64,000 bases of DNA, taken from NCBI RefSeq assembly GCF_005405125.1, contig NZ_BJDL01000017.1, forward strand, positions 51,636-115,635, read 5' to 3'. The notes beneath the pieces are model-generated. The model had not been told where the DNA came from. It worked only from the letters and a program-made list of their open reading frames with translations, and did not search any database. This document shows positions 29,776 through 39,412 of this stretch, one piece after another; the first letter of the stretch is position 1; each line of letters starts with the position of its first letter. Source of the DNA: Lactiplantibacillus songbeiensis (GTDB taxonomy: Bacteria > Bacillota > Bacilli > Lactobacillales > Lactobacillaceae). A program made the position numbers and the translations under genes.

Positions 29776-31365
29776 ATGCGTTTACAAACATTATTACAAA
29801 CACCGACACTGCAACACATGCGGGTAATTGCGGGTGAACGCGGTCTCAATCGGGAAATCAACAACATTGGGATGATCGAATCACCCGATATCGCGGACTT
29901 TTTAAAAGCCCATCAATTTTTAATTACGAATGGCTTTCCCTTCAGCAACGAGACGACTGATCCTAAAGCGCTCATTAAAGCAATGCAACAAGCAAACTGT
30001 GCTGGTCTCGGCGTGAAGGATCAACGTTATATCGATCACGTTCCCAGTGACGTACTCGCGTTGGCCGACAAACTCGATTTCCCCATTATCGTGACTCCCG
30101 CTGACGAATTAATTTCGGAAACGATGCGCAACATGCTGACGATTATTTTAAAATCGCAAACGGATGAACTCAGCCGAATCGTGCAGGTAAATCAAACTTT
30201 GGCTGACCTGCTCCTAAAGGATCCATCGCATGCCACGGTTTTAAACAAATGTACCGAATTAATTGGACATCCACTCTTTCTTATGGATAGTCATTTTCGG
30301 GTTGTCAGTGCCGCCCAAAATCTTCCCATGACACGGGCGAGCTTGACGGACTTCCTACGTAACCAAACTCAGATTGACTATTTCAATCTACATACTCGGC
30401 TCACAGTACCTTATAACCAGACCCAGCTCACGATTATTCCCTTATTTTCAGCTTACAAAGAAAATAAGGCCTTTGTGGGTGTTTTAGACTTGGATCCAAA
30501 GAATTCAACTGATCAAATGTTGGCGCAAGTCGTCATCAACACCCTAAGTTTTGTTAACAGTCGAGTCGACATGTTGAACGAATCAGCCTTTCGTAATCAA
30601 AGTGGCTTCTACTTAAATGTGATGGATGGCGGCATCTCTAATGAGTTAGTCAATAAGACCTTAAAAGCCCGCGGCACCGAACCCACGACCAAATTTCACT
30701 GTGCGACCATTTTAGTGACCACTCATCATCAGGCTCTGCTCAGTAACCATTTACTCGAACAAGTCCAACAACTGACACTATGGTTTATTAAGGAATATCA
30801 AGCTTCCGTCATCGCCTTTTCATTAAAACAACAACTCGTCTTATTAATCAACGATGACCAAAATGCACAAGATTTCTTAACCGCACTCGTGAACTTTATT
30901 CAACCAAAATTGGATAAACAAGCCCGCTTAATTGCTGGTTACAGCTATTCGACCTTACCGTTAACCGAACTTGCAACTATTTATAACGAAGCGGCCGAAG
31001 CGTTAGCGCTCAGCAAGAATAGTCCACATGCCGTCACAATTTATCGACCAAAATACGTCAAAGAATTGATTTCGCTGATTCCGGATAATGAAGCCAAGTC
31101 ATTCGTTGAACGGGTCTTAGGCGGCTTAGTCGGTGGCGTTAGTGCCAATGAACAACTCAATTTGCTCAATACGTTGTACGGCTATTTCTATTACCACCAA
31201 AATATCGCGGAAGTGGCTGGTCACCTCGCCATTCACCGTAACACCGTGATTTACCGTCTGAAAAAGATTGAAAAAATGCTCACACTCAACCTGGATGACC
31301 CCGAACAAACACAAACGCTCGAAATGGCCGTTTTGTTGTGGCATAACCAGCAGCTACAAAAGTGA
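29776..31365 (+). CDS. PucR-family transcriptional regulator
   Basis: This 529-residue regulator has an N-terminal PucR purine-catabolism-type sensory domain (about residues 1-120), a GGDEF-like middle region, and a C-terminal helix-turn-helix (YFYYHQNIAEVAGHLAIHRN then TVIYRLKKIEKML, about residues 470-505). In B. subtilis PucR controls purine catabolism and transport genes. Here it lies directly before a xanthine-type permease on the same strand, so purine uptake is the most likely target (inference). The ATG at 29776 is preceded by AGGGGG; the frame is open eleven codons further up. Confidence 0.88.
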   Translation: MRLQTLLQTPTLQHMRVIAGERGLNREINNIGMIESPDIADFLKAHQFLITNGFPFSNETTDPKALIKAMQQANCAGLGVKDQRYIDHVPSDVLALADKLDFPIIVTPADELISETMRNMLTIILKSQTDELSRIVQVNQTLADLLLKDPSHATVLNKCTELIGHPLFLMDSHFRVVSAAQNLPMTRASLTDFLRNQTQIDYFNLHTRLTVPYNQTQLTIIPLFSAYKENKAFVGVLDLDPKNSTDQMLAQVVINTLSFVNSRVDMLNESAFRNQSGFYLNVMDGGISNELVNKTLKARGTEPTTKFHCATILVTTHHQALLSNHLLEQVQQLTLWFIKEYQASVIAFSLKQQLVLLINDDQNAQDFLTALVNFIQPKLDKQARLIAGYSYSTLPLTELATIYNEAAEALALSKNSPHAVTIYRPKYVKELISLIPDNEAKSFVERVLGGLVGGVSANEQLNLLNTLYGYFYYHQNIAEVAGHLAIHRNTVIYRLKKIEKMLTLNLDDPEQTQTLEMAVLLWHNQQLQK

Positions 31366-31399
31366 ACGTTTACATTCCTAGTTTTGCTAAAATTCATGT

Positions 31400-31412
31400 T
31401 TTTACGAACATT
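31400..31412 (+). promoter_or_regulatory. PurBox-like motif upstream of the xanthine-type permease
   Basis: TTTTACGAACATT matches the PurR box consensus AWWWCCGAACWWT at 11 of 13 positions. Its core ACGAACATTA is identical over ten bases to the motif before purE (47448-47460). No other evidence of binding exists. Confidence 0.45.
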
Positions 31413-31429
31413 ATTTTGTCCGGTTCTAA

Positions 31430-31458
31430 TTGTATTCGGTTTTCATCTATGTTAAAAT
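31430..31458 (+). promoter_or_regulatory. Promoter of the riboswitch-permease transcript
   Basis: TTGTAT and TAAAAT are separated by 17 bases, about 20 bases before the purine riboswitch aptamer. Confidence 0.5.
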
Positions 31459-31478
31459 TATCCCATTCAAATACGAGT

Positions 31479-31588
31479 AATTGCCTATATAATGTCATGA
31501 TATGGATGACGAGTTTCTACCCAGCGCCGTAAACGCTGGACTATAAGCAGACGAGACCATCCCGTTTGCCGGGGTGGTCTCTTTTTTC
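31479..31588 (+). promoter_or_regulatory. Purine (guanine-class) riboswitch with terminator
   Basis: The aptamer shows the family signatures in order: TATATAATG, P2 stem GTCAT/ATGAC with loop GATATGG, AGTTTCTACC at the junction, P3 stem CCAGCG/CGCTGG with loop CCGTAAA, and GGACTATAAG. The specificity base is C (GACTAT rather than GATTAT), so guanine, hypoxanthine or xanthine is expected as ligand, not adenine. A terminator follows at 31553-31588 (GAGACCATCCC/GGGGTGGTCTC, then TTTTTT). Ligand binding should switch off the downstream permease. Confidence 0.95.
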
Positions 31589-31622
31589 AGGCATATTCGC
31601 AGAATTGAGGAGGACGATTTTT

Positions 31623-32960
31623 TTGAAGGAAGTAACGCGTACACCAAAAATCTCCAACGTCAAAGCGGCGATTTTAGGGTTTCAGCACTTATTAGCCATG
31701 TATTCTGGCGATGTCTTGGTCCCCTTATTAATTGGGGCAGCCTTGCATTTTAGCCAACAACAGATGACTTACTTAGTTTCAATCGATATTTTCATGTGTG
31801 GGATTGCCACATTCTTACAATTAAAGCGCACGCCGATGACCGGGATTGGATTACCGGTCGTTCTAGGGTGTGCCGTGCAGGCTGTTAATCCGCTGATTCA
31901 AATCGGAAAAACTTACGGCCTAGGCACCATGTATGGCTCAATTATTGGCGCCGGTATTTTTATCTTTTTAATTGCTGGCCTTTTCTCTAAGATTAAAAGT
32001 CTCTTTCCGCCCGTTGTTACCGGGTCATTGATTACCATTATCGGTTTCACATTAATTCCAGTCGCCTTTGAAAACTTAGGCGGTGGGAATGCCAGTGCTA
32101 AGGACTTTGGTAGTTTACCTGCGTTAGGCATTGGCTTTCTAACTATTGCCATTATTTTATTGATTAACGTTTTCGCCAAGGGCTTTATGAAGTCAGTCGC
32201 CATCTTAATCGGGATTCTAGCCGGAACTTTATTAGCTGGGGCTTTTGGTATGGTTTCCTTAGCACCGGTCGCAGCAGCTAGCTGGTTCCACTTACCGACC
32301 CTCTTTTACTTTGGCACGCCGAAGTTTGAATGGTCATCGATCTTGACCATGATTCTAGTGTCACTCACCACGATGGTTGAATCAACTGGAGTCTTCTTCG
32401 CACTAGGTGATATCACTGGTCGTAAGATTGAAAGTGACGACTTAAAACGCGGCTACCGGTCAGAAGGGATTGCGGTTATTTTAGGTGGTTTGTTTAACAC
32501 CTTTCCTTACTCAACCTTCTCCGAAAATGTCGGCGTCCTACAATTATCCGGCGTTAAAACCCGTAAACCGATTTACTTTTCAGCCGCTTTTTTAATCGTC
32601 TTGGGCTTACTCCCTAAGATTGGCGCCCTCGCCACGGTTATTCCCGACCCTGTTTTAGGCGGTGCTATGGTCGTGATGTTCGGAATTGTCGGCATTCAAG
32701 GGATTCGGATGCTCGCCCAAGTTGACTTCCGTAACAATAATAATTTGTTAGTCTCAGCCGTTTCCATTGGGTTAGGCTTGGGGGTCACGGTTCAAACCAA
32801 CATCTTCCAATTCTTACCTGGCGCCTTACAAATCATGCTCAGCAATGGCGTGGTCGTTGGCAGCTTAGCAGCAGTACTCTTAAACCTACTCTTTAATCGC
32901 CATACAGTCGAGAAGACCGTTGACGAAGAATCAGTCGGACTAAACGAAACCGAAAATTAA
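31623..32960 (+). CDS. pbuX: Xanthine/uracil permease (NCS2), probable xanthine permease
   Basis: This 445-residue membrane protein of the NCS2 nucleobase:cation symporter family has about fourteen transmembrane segments. Family signatures include QHLLAMYSGDVLVPLLIG near the N-terminus and FPYSTFSENVGVLQLSGVKT in the second half. The start is a TTG at 31623 preceded by GAGGAGGA; an ORF call starting further upstream would run into the riboswitch terminator. The guanine-class riboswitch directly upstream and the PucR regulator before that indicate purine (xanthine, possibly guanine/hypoxanthine) uptake. It ends with its own terminator. Confidence 0.93.
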   Translation: MKEVTRTPKISNVKAAILGFQHLLAMYSGDVLVPLLIGAALHFSQQQMTYLVSIDIFMCGIATFLQLKRTPMTGIGLPVVLGCAVQAVNPLIQIGKTYGLGTMYGSIIGAGIFIFLIAGLFSKIKSLFPPVVTGSLITIIGFTLIPVAFENLGGGNASAKDFGSLPALGIGFLTIAIILLINVFAKGFMKSVAILIGILAGTLLAGAFGMVSLAPVAAASWFHLPTLFYFGTPKFEWSSILTMILVSLTTMVESTGVFFALGDITGRKIESDDLKRGYRSEGIAVILGGLFNTFPYSTFSENVGVLQLSGVKTRKPIYFSAAFLIVLGLLPKIGALATVIPDPVLGGAMVVMFGIVGIQGIRMLAQVDFRNNNNLLVSAVSIGLGLGVTVQTNIFQFLPGALQIMLSNGVVVGSLAAVLLNLLFNRHTVEKTVDEESVGLNETEN

Positions 32961-32977
32961 ATTAATTATGATTAAAA

Positions 32978-33020
32978 GTCACCGGTCTGGTCGCATTACT
33001 GCTGCCAGGCCGGTTTTTTT
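32978..33020 (+). terminator. Terminator of pbuX
   Basis: ACCGGTCTGG and CCAGGCCGGT form a stem followed by TTTTTTT. Confidence 0.92.
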
Positions 33021-33052
33021 GATTGCTGTTTAATTGTAGACAACTAAAAAAA

Positions 33053-33082
33053 TTTCCACCGCAAAAACCAGTATGTTATACT
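33053..33082 (+). promoter_or_regulatory. Promoter of the PbuG-type permease
   Basis: TTTCCA (four of six) and TATACT are separated by 18 bases, between the pbuX terminator and the permease ribosome-binding site. No riboswitch is visible between this promoter and the gene. Confidence 0.5.
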
Positions 33083-33131
33083 GAATAATTGTTGAATTGT
33101 TAACTTTTTATTATGTTGGGAGCGGGACATT

Positions 33132-34436
33132 ATTATTGAGCATTTATTTCAGTTAAAGCAGCGCCGGACATCTATCCGGGCTGAACTCGTGGGTGGGTTA
33201 ACAACCTTCTTAGCGATGTCATATATTTTAGCCGTTAATCCCGAACTATTGGGAAGTGCTGGGATGGATAAGCGAGCGGTCTTCACAGCCACCGTTTTAG
33301 CAGCTATTGTCGGTTGCCTGTTGATGGGATTAATCGCTAACTTTCCAGTTGCCCTGGCCCCTGGGATGGGTCTGAATGCCTTCTTCACCTACACAGTCGT
33401 ACAAGAATGGCACATTCCATGGCAAACAGCCCTAGCTGGGGTCTTTGTAGCCGGGTTATTATTTATCTTATTAACATTATCCAAGCTACGTGATACCTTG
33501 ATTAACTTAATCCCCAGTGCCTTAAAATATGCCGTTTCAGCTGGGATTGGCCTCTTTATTGCCTTTTCCGGATTACAAACGTCTGGGATTATTGTTGCTA
33601 ACAAGTCCAATGCCGTGGCTTTGGGTAACTTGCACAGTCCAACCGTTTTGTTGGCTATCTTTGGGATTATCATCGGTGTCATCTTAGTAACGGCTAACGT
33701 TACCGGGGGCATTTTCTGGGGCATGTTTATTACCGCGGCTGTTGGGATGATTTTCCAAGTCATTCCGTTACCTACTGGGATCGTTAGTGGCGTGCCTAGT
33801 GTTCAACCAATTTTCGGTCAAGCGCTAACGCACATAACTGACATTAACTCATTTCAAATGATTATCGTCATTTTAACCTTCTTTATCATCGGCTTGTTCG
33901 ATACCTCGGGTACGTTGGTCGGGGTAGCGACGGAAGCTGGGATGGTTAATCACGACACTGGTGAAGTCAAAGGCGTCGGTAAGGCCTTATTCAGTGGTGC
34001 GTTAGCGACAACTATTGGTGCAATCTTTGGGACCTCACCAACGACGGCTTACGTTGAATCCACGTCTGGCGTCGCAGTTGGCGCACGGACCGGCTTATCA
34101 TCGGTCGTGGCAGCTATTTTATTCGCCATTGCCGCTTTCTTCTCACCGGTACTAACCGTGATTACCTCGGCTGTAACGGCTTCAGCCTTGATTATCGTCG
34201 GAATTTTGATGTTATCAAATGTCCAATATATTGACTGGACGAAGTTTGAAATCGCCGTGCCTGCCTTCTTTACCATGATTATGATGCTGTTAACTTACAG
34301 TATCTCAGAAGGGTTAGCAGTCGGTTTCATCTTCTATCCAATCACGATGACGGTCAAAGGTCGCTGGCGTGAAGTCAACGCCTTAATGTGGGCCATGATG
34401 ATCATCTTCATTCTTTACTTTGCGTTTGTCGCTTAA
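33132..34436 (+). CDS. pbuG: Hypoxanthine/guanine permease, AzgA/PbuG type, with non-canonical start
   Basis: This is an NCS2-family purine permease of the AzgA/PbuG subgroup, with about twelve or more membrane segments, the motif ELVGGLTTFLAMSYILAVNP at the N-terminus and GTSPTTAYVESTSGVAVGA. It likely imports hypoxanthine, guanine or adenine with protons. The start is unusual. The frame is open back to 33096, and the conserved sequence HLFQLKQRRTSIRAEL lies upstream of the first ATG/GTG/TTG (GTG at 33189), yet no canonical start occurs there. A good GGGAG (33118-33122) is followed at the right distance by three consecutive ATT codons (33129, 33132, 33135). I therefore infer initiation at ATT, with GTG 33189, which has no clear ribosome-binding site, as the fallback. 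A terminator follows. Confidence 0.88.
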   Translation: MIEHLFQLKQRRTSIRAELVGGLTTFLAMSYILAVNPELLGSAGMDKRAVFTATVLAAIVGCLLMGLIANFPVALAPGMGLNAFFTYTVVQEWHIPWQTALAGVFVAGLLFILLTLSKLRDTLINLIPSALKYAVSAGIGLFIAFSGLQTSGIIVANKSNAVALGNLHSPTVLLAIFGIIIGVILVTANVTGGIFWGMFITAAVGMIFQVIPLPTGIVSGVPSVQPIFGQALTHITDINSFQMIIVILTFFIIGLFDTSGTLVGVATEAGMVNHDTGEVKGVGKALFSGALATTIGAIFGTSPTTAYVESTSGVAVGARTGLSSVVAAILFAIAAFFSPVLTVITSAVTASALIIVGILMLSNVQYIDWTKFEIAVPAFFTMIMMLLTYSISEGLAVGFIFYPITMTVKGRWREVNALMWAMMIIFILYFAFVA

Positions 34437-34444
34437 TAGACCAG

Positions 34445-34500
34445 AAAAAGTGCGTCGATCAACATCCAAATTCACGGATGCTGATCGACGCACTTTTTTA
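34445..34500. terminator. Terminator between pbuG and the methionine-synthase-like gene
   Basis: AAAAAGTGCGTCGATCA and TGATCGACGCACTTTTT form a near-perfect long stem with an inner CATCC/GGATG extension; A and T runs on the two sides allow bidirectional use between convergent genes. Confidence 0.95.
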
Positions 34501-34514
34501 TTAACGACTTACCA

Positions 34515-35669
34515 TTAAGCGCCCCAGACTTCAGTTGCAATTGATTTAACGAGGTCAATCTTAGCCCATTGTTGCGCAGGCGTTAAAACATTGCCTTCTT
34601 CAGTCGACGCAAACCCACATTGAGTACTCAAGCAGAGCCGGTCCAATGGCACATACTTAGCCGCTTCATGAATACGGTCAATAATCGTTTGGCGTGCTTC
34701 CAATTCACCTGACTTGGACGTAATCAAGCCAAGTACGACGAATTTATCATCACTGACCAGCTTCAAGGGTTCAAACCCCCCCGCCCGATCACTATCATAT
34801 TCTAAGTAATAAGCAGTGACATTTTCTTGATTAAACAACGGATCAGCCACTGAATCATAACCACCAGCTGAGGCCCAAGTAGAATGGTAATTGCCCCGGC
34901 AAACATGGGTATTGATCGTTAAATCAGCCGGTAAATCCTTAATGGCTTCATTATTAACCGTTAAATATAGTTGCTTATTCTCATCTAATACCGCATCATT
35001 GCGTGCTGAGACATCGCCAGTCTCAGCGCCCTTAGTGTGATTACCAGCTAACATCCCCCAAGTACAATCGTCTAATTGAATCGTCCGTGCCCCAGCTGCA
35101 TACAGGTCTTCAAGGACCTGGTGATAGGCTGCGGCTAAATCCTTGACGACTGCCGCATCGGTTGCGTAGACCTGCCGTAACGCCGCGACGTTTTCGGGTC
35201 GTTGTAATTCAGCTAGACATTGCGCCGGTGCTGGAATCGTTTGTTTAACTTGAATGCCAGCACTAACATGAGCTTGTACAAATTTAAAATGATCGACAAA
35301 CGGATGATTTTCTCCACTAATTTTACCAGTAACGGTGGCTGATTCCGCCCGGGTTTCTTCAGCATTAAAGACGTAACCTTGAGTTAATTGCTTTTTAGCA
35401 ATACCTTGTAACCCCCAGAAAAAGTCTAAATGCCACCAACTACGCCGAAATTCACCATCTGTCACGGCCTTTAAGCCAGCCGCTTCTTGTTCTTGAATGA
35501 GTTTAATAATTTCGCGATCTTCCACAGCTTTCAGGTCAGCGGTATCCAAAGTACCGGCTACGACTTGCGCCCGCGCTGCCTTTAAGGCTTGTGGTCGTAA
35601 GAAACTGCCGACGACATCGTACCGAAATGGTGAAACCGTCCGTTTGGAAAAGCTTGTTTGTGTTGTCAT
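34515..35669 (-). CDS. MetE C-terminal-domain-type methionine synthase-like protein (YxjG/YxjH group)
   Basis: This 384-residue protein corresponds to the catalytic C-terminal half of cobalamin-independent methionine synthase. It begins FRYDVVGSFLRPQALKAARA and has DGEFRRSWWHLDFFW, IQLDDCTWGML, the zinc-ligand pair HVC (in INTHVCRGNYHS) and the later cysteine in LCLSTQCGFAS. The substrate-binding N-terminal half of full MetE is absent, as in the B. subtilis YxjG/YxjH family. It probably transfers a methyl group to homocysteine; the methyl donor is not known from sequence. A Met-specific T-box leader controls it, which supports a role in methionine supply. The ATG at 35669 is preceded by the leader, and a hairpin follows the gene. 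Confidence 0.9.
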   Translation of the reverse strand: MTTQTSFSKRTVSPFRYDVVGSFLRPQALKAARAQVVAGTLDTADLKAVEDREIIKLIQEQEAAGLKAVTDGEFRRSWWHLDFFWGLQGIAKKQLTQGYVFNAEETRAESATVTGKISGENHPFVDHFKFVQAHVSAGIQVKQTIPAPAQCLAELQRPENVAALRQVYATDAAVVKDLAAAYHQVLEDLYAAGARTIQLDDCTWGMLAGNHTKGAETGDVSARNDAVLDENKQLYLTVNNEAIKDLPADLTINTHVCRGNYHSTWASAGGYDSVADPLFNQENVTAYYLEYDSDRAGGFEPLKLVSDDKFVVLGLITSKSGELEARQTIIDRIHEAAKYVPLDRLCLSTQCGFASTEEGNVLTPAQQWAKIDLVKSIATEVWGA

Positions 35670-35712
35670 TTAATAAAACCCCCGTCTAATAGTTGTCAGT
35701 CTCTTTAATCGC

Positions 35713-35985
35713 AAAAAAACGTCCCTTCTAATCACCAATGTGATTAAAAGGGACGTTTTTTAAACGCGTTGCCACCCTGCTTCGCTGCTAGCTTACACTA
35801 GTAGCCTCAACGGTACCTGTTGATACCGCGCAAGCTAACGGTTGCAACCGCTCAGCCAGCGTGAACCGGCTGAGATGCTCAGAGCTCATCTTCATTAGCA
35901 GCAATTAGACCCGTTTTCACTAATCCGGGCTCACTATCACTAACTGCTCATAACTACTCTTCTCTTCAACGCAAATTAGAATACG
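35713..35985 (-). promoter_or_regulatory. T-box riboswitch, methionine-specific
   Basis: The minus-strand leader shows a Stem I region (GAAGAGAAGAGTAGTTATGA ... GAGCCCGGATTAGTGAAAACGGG), then the specifier region TGAAGATGAGCTC. The codon at 35887-35889 reads ATG (Met) on the transcript. Further on lie the conserved T-box AGGGTGGCAACGCG (35765-35778) and a terminator AACGTCCCTT...AAGGGACGTT with a T run (35713-35761). Uncharged tRNA-Met should favour antitermination. This occupies most of the 370-base gap between purD and the downstream gene. Confidence 0.93.
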
Positions 35986-36003
35986 ATTAAATTCAATGGT
36001 TAA

Positions 36004-36032
36004 ATCATAAATCGTTCTCTCATAATTGTCAA
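36004..36032 (-). promoter_or_regulatory. Promoter of the Met T-box transcript
   Basis: On the minus strand TTGACA (36027-36032) is 17 bases from TATGAT (36004-36009). It begins only eight bases after the purD stop codon, and no terminator for the pur operon is visible between them. Confidence 0.85.
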
Positions 36033-36039
36033 GCTGACT

Positions 36040-37281
36040 TTAAACTTTTTTTACGGCTAACCCTTTGGCACCAATATCAGTCCGATAAACCAAGTCCCCC
36101 GTTGATAGTTGGGCTAGTTTCGCATACGCGGCCGTTTTAGCTGCCGCCAATGATGCCGCGTGAGCGGTGACCATCATCACACGACCACCTGCACTAACTA
36201 ATCGGCCCGGTTCACCAGCAACACTGGCATAATCGGCGCCAGCTAGTGTTGGCACAGCGGTGCCTTTAACGGGGTGGTTGGGATAACCAGGCGCCGCCAG
36301 CACGATGCCCAAATAAGTCGCTTGCGTTTGCCAGGTTGCGGCTGGTTCGCGATGATGTAATAAATCCACGATTAATTGATAAAAATCACTCTGTAATTGT
36401 GGCAACAAAATCTGCGCTTCCGGATCACCTAACCGCAAGTTATATTCAATCACTTGCACCCCTTGCGCCGTTAAAATACCCCCAACGTAAATGACCCCTT
36501 CAAAGCTAAGACCATCACTTTGTAAACCGGCCAAAGTTGGTTCAATAATCGTTTTAACAGTTGTCGCAATAATTGCTGGCGTGATCTGCGGTACTGGCGA
36601 ATACGCCCCCATCCCACCAGTGTTAGGCCCCTGGTCATCATCTAAGAGCCGTTTATGATCTTGGGCAGTCGGCAACAGGCAATACTTATCCCCACCAACC
36701 AAAACCATCTGTGAGAATTCAAACCCATCAACATAGACCTCAATTAAAACCGTATCGGTCGCCGCAAACGCTTGGGTCAACGCGGCCACTGCTTGGTCGT
36801 GGGTCGTCGCGACCGTGACCCCTTTGCCAGCTGCTAAGCCGTCAACCTTTATCACTTGTGGTAAGGCTGCTTGCGCACTGTAAGTTGACGCAGCTGTTAA
36901 CTCATGAAACAACTGATAGTCAGCCGTTGGAATCTGATGTCGACGCATAAATTCCTTGGCAAAGACTTTGGAACTCTCCAGTTGAGCCGCCGCTTGATTC
37001 GGACCAAAGACTGCTAACCCGGCTGCTTGAAAGTAATCAACAATGCCCGCTGCTAGTGGTACTTCGGGACCAATAAAAGTTAACTCAATTGTATTTTGAC
37101 GTGCAAAATCAACTAAAGCCGCAAAATCCAATTCATCAATTGCAACCGTCTGAATACCATCTAATTGCATGCCCGGATTTCCCGGGGCACAAGTGACTGT
37201 CGTGACTTGGGGACTAGCCAACATGGCCTTAGCAATGGCATGCTCACGACCACCACCACCAACGACTAATACTTTTGCCAT
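36040..37281 (-). CDS. purD: Phosphoribosylamine-glycine ligase
   Basis: This 413-residue ATP-grasp enzyme makes GAR from phosphoribosylamine and glycine, step 2 of purine synthesis. N-terminal [17 protein letters not shown], central [38 protein letters not shown] and the metal/ATP region [16 protein letters not shown] are all present. It is the last gene of the pur operon, 20 bases after purH. No hairpin terminator follows; transcripts may run on to the T-box terminator at 35713. Confidence 0.97.
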   Translation of the reverse strand: MAKVLVVGGGGREHAIAKAMLASPQVTTVTCAPGNPGMQLDGIQTVAIDELDFAALVDFARQNTIELTFIGPEVPLAAGIVDYFQAAGLAVFGPNQAAAQLESSKVFAKEFMRRHQIPTADYQLFHELTAASTYSAQAALPQVIKVDGLAAGKGVTVATTHDQAVAALTQAFAATDTVLIEVYVDGFEFSQMVLVGGDKYCLLPTAQDHKRLLDDDQGPNTGGMGAYSPVPQITPAIIATTVKTIIEPTLAGLQSDGLSFEGVIYVGGILTAQGVQVIEYNLRLGDPEAQILLPQLQSDFYQLIVDLLHHREPAATWQTQATYLGIVLAAPGYPNHPVKGTAVPTLAGADYASVAGEPGRLVSAGGRVMMVTAHAASLAAAKTAAYAKLAQLSTGDLVYRTDIGAKGLAVKKV

Positions 37282-37301
37282 TTTCGTACCGTCCTTTCAG
37301 C

Positions 37302-38834
37302 TTAATGCCGGAAATGCCGGACACCAGTTGTCACCATGGCGATGCCATAGCGATCAGCCATATCAATCGAATCTTGATCCTTGATACTGCCACCAGGTTG
37401 GATAATTGCTCGAATTCCATGTTGGGCTGCAAACTCGACACAATCATTCATTGGGAAGAATGCATCGGAAGCTAAAATAGCATGTTCATAGCCTGGTTTG
37501 CTCATGGCTTTTTCAATCGCAATCTTCGTCGAATCAATACGGTTCATCTGACCAGAGCCAACCCCTAATGTCCGATCAGCAGTTGTCACGACAATCGCAT
37601 TACTCTTCACGTGTTTCACAACTTGCTGCCCAAAAGCGAGGGCTTTTAATTGTTCAGTCGTTGGTTGTTGCTTCGTGACGACCGTAAAGTCGGCTGGCGC
37701 CTCAAAGGCAGCATCGACTTCTTGACGTAATAAGCCGCCGCCAACCGAAATCGTTTCAAACTTATCGGCAGTATGCGCCTGGTCAAAATCAACTGTCAAT
37801 AACCGTAAATTTTTCTTCTTGGCTAAGACGGCGTAAGCATCATCATCAAAGCTTGGCGCAATGATAATTTCCAAGAATAACTGATGCATCTTCTCAGCGG
37901 TTGCCAGATCTACCGGCCGATTAGCCGCAATAATGCCGCCAAAAATGGAAATTGAATCAGCCGCATACGCTTTATCCCACGCTGCTTCCAAATGATCAGC
38001 TAAGCCCACCCCACAAGGGTTCATATGCTTCATCGCCACAATCGCTGGTTGATCATATTCACTGACCATCCGTAACGCCGCATCCGCATCTTTAATATTA
38101 TTGTATGAGAGCTCTTTACCATGCAATTGCTTAGCCGCGGTGATTGAGAATGGCGTTGGCAATGCATTTTCATAGAAGGCCGCTTGTTGATGACTATTTT
38201 CACCATAGCGTAAAGCTTGCTTTTTATCATAGGTCAACGTTAACTTCGCTGGGAATTCATCAGTCGTCAAGTATTGCGCAATCAAGGCATCATAAGCCGC
38301 CGTATGCTGAAAGACTTTCGCTGCTAGTCGTTGCCGCATCGTTGGTGTCACTTCATCAGCTTGCAAAGCCGTTAAAATAGGCTGGTAGTCGGCAGGATCC
38401 ACAATGGGTAAAACCGCCGCAAAGTTTTTGGCTGCTGACCGCAACATGGAAGGCCCACCAATGTCAATTTGTTCAATTGCTTCAGCCTGGGTGACATCTG
38501 GTTGCTGAATCGTCGCCTTAAAGGGATATAAATTCACCACGACCATATCAATTGGTGTAATCCCAGCTTCCTTTAATTGCGCCATATGGGCTGGCAAGTC
38601 CCGCCGCGCTAATAGGCCAGCATGGACTTTTGGATGCAAGGTTTTAACGCGACCATCCAACATTTCAGGAAAGCCAGTCACATCCTCAATCCCAATCACT
38701 GGAATTCCCGCAGCTTCTAAGGCCTTTTTGGTCCCACCGGTTGAAACTAATTCATAATCTAATTCCACTAACCCTTTAGCAAAGTCGGTTAATCCTTGTT
38801 TATCAGAAACGCTTAATAATGCTCGTTTTGTCAT
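37302..38834 (-). CDS. purH: Bifunctional AICAR transformylase/IMP cyclohydrolase
   Basis: This 510-residue enzyme performs the last two steps to IMP. The N-terminal MGS-like cyclohydrolase domain ([33 protein letters not shown]) is about 190 residues. The C-terminal transformylase carries [14 protein letters not shown], the catalytic [19 protein letters not shown] and [16 protein letters not shown]. It starts with ATG at 38834, sharing one base with the purN stop codon. Its length is normal. Confidence 0.97.
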   Translation of the reverse strand: MTKRALLSVSDKQGLTDFAKGLVELDYELVSTGGTKKALEAAGIPVIGIEDVTGFPEMLDGRVKTLHPKVHAGLLARRDLPAHMAQLKEAGITPIDMVVVNLYPFKATIQQPDVTQAEAIEQIDIGGPSMLRSAAKNFAAVLPIVDPADYQPILTALQADEVTPTMRQRLAAKVFQHTAAYDALIAQYLTTDEFPAKLTLTYDKKQALRYGENSHQQAAFYENALPTPFSITAAKQLHGKELSYNNIKDADAALRMVSEYDQPAIVAMKHMNPCGVGLADHLEAAWDKAYAADSISIFGGIIAANRPVDLATAEKMHQLFLEIIIAPSFDDDAYAVLAKKKNLRLLTVDFDQAHTADKFETISVGGGLLRQEVDAAFEAPADFTVVTKQQPTTEQLKALAFGQQVVKHVKSNAIVVTTADRTLGVGSGQMNRIDSTKIAIEKAMSKPGYEHAILASDAFFPMNDCVEFAAQHGIRAIIQPGGSIKDQDSIDMADRYGIAMVTTGVRHFRH

Positions 38835-39412
38835 TAGATTGCTCCTTCATTGATGAGTGACTGTAACACGTCTGGATAAAATTGATGTTCTACTTGATGA
38901 ATCCGTGTCGCTAAAGTCTCAACGGTGTCAGCTGCTTCAACTGGAACCGTTCGCTGGGCAATAATCTGCCCCGTATCGATACCGGCGTCAATATAATGAA
39001 TCGTGACCCCAGTCTCAGTAACTCCTGCAGCAAAGGCATCTTCAATCCCATGCCGCCCAGGAAACTTCGGTAATAAAGCCGGATGTAAATTAATGATGTG
39101 ATGCGGATAGGCCGCAAGCAACGTCGGCCCAATAATCCGCATATATCCCGCTAACAAGACCACTTCGACTTGATGAGCCTGTAGTGCCGTCAGAATAATG
39201 GCTTCGGCCGCAGCCTTGTTGGCATAATGCTTAAAGTTGACGACCAAAACCGGTATGTTAACGGCTTGTGCGCGTTTTAAGACGGGGGCATCTTCATGAT
39301 CACAAACCAGTAACACGATTTTGGCCGGTAATGACCGGGTCGCAATCGCTTGTTGCAATGCTGTAAAGTTGGTCCCATTGCCAGAAGCAAAAACTGCTAA
39401 CTTTTTAAGCAT
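38834..39412 (-). CDS. purN: Phosphoribosylglycinamide formyltransferase
   Basis: This 192-residue enzyme transfers the formyl group of 10-formyl-THF to GAR. N-terminal [34 protein letters not shown] with the catalytic His, and [17 protein letters not shown] with the catalytic Asp are visible. I choose ATG 39412 ([13 protein letters not shown]), which overlaps purM by eight bases (ATGCTTAA); the open frame extends 17 codons into purM. Confidence 0.96.
   Translation of the reverse strand: MLKKLAVFASGNGTNFTALQQAIATRSLPAKIVLLVCDHEDAPVLKRAQAVNIPVLVVNFKHYANKAAAEAIILTALQAHQVEVVLLAGYMRIIGPTLLAAYPHHIINLHPALLPKFPGRHGIEDAFAAGVTETGVTIHYIDAGIDTGQIIAQRTVPVEAADTVETLATRIHQVEHQFYPDVLQSLINEGAI

Noticed and set aside
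31566..31622. Upstream extension of the xanthine-type permease to 31566
   Set aside because: It would begin inside the riboswitch terminator; TTG 31623 has GAGGAGGA at proper distance.
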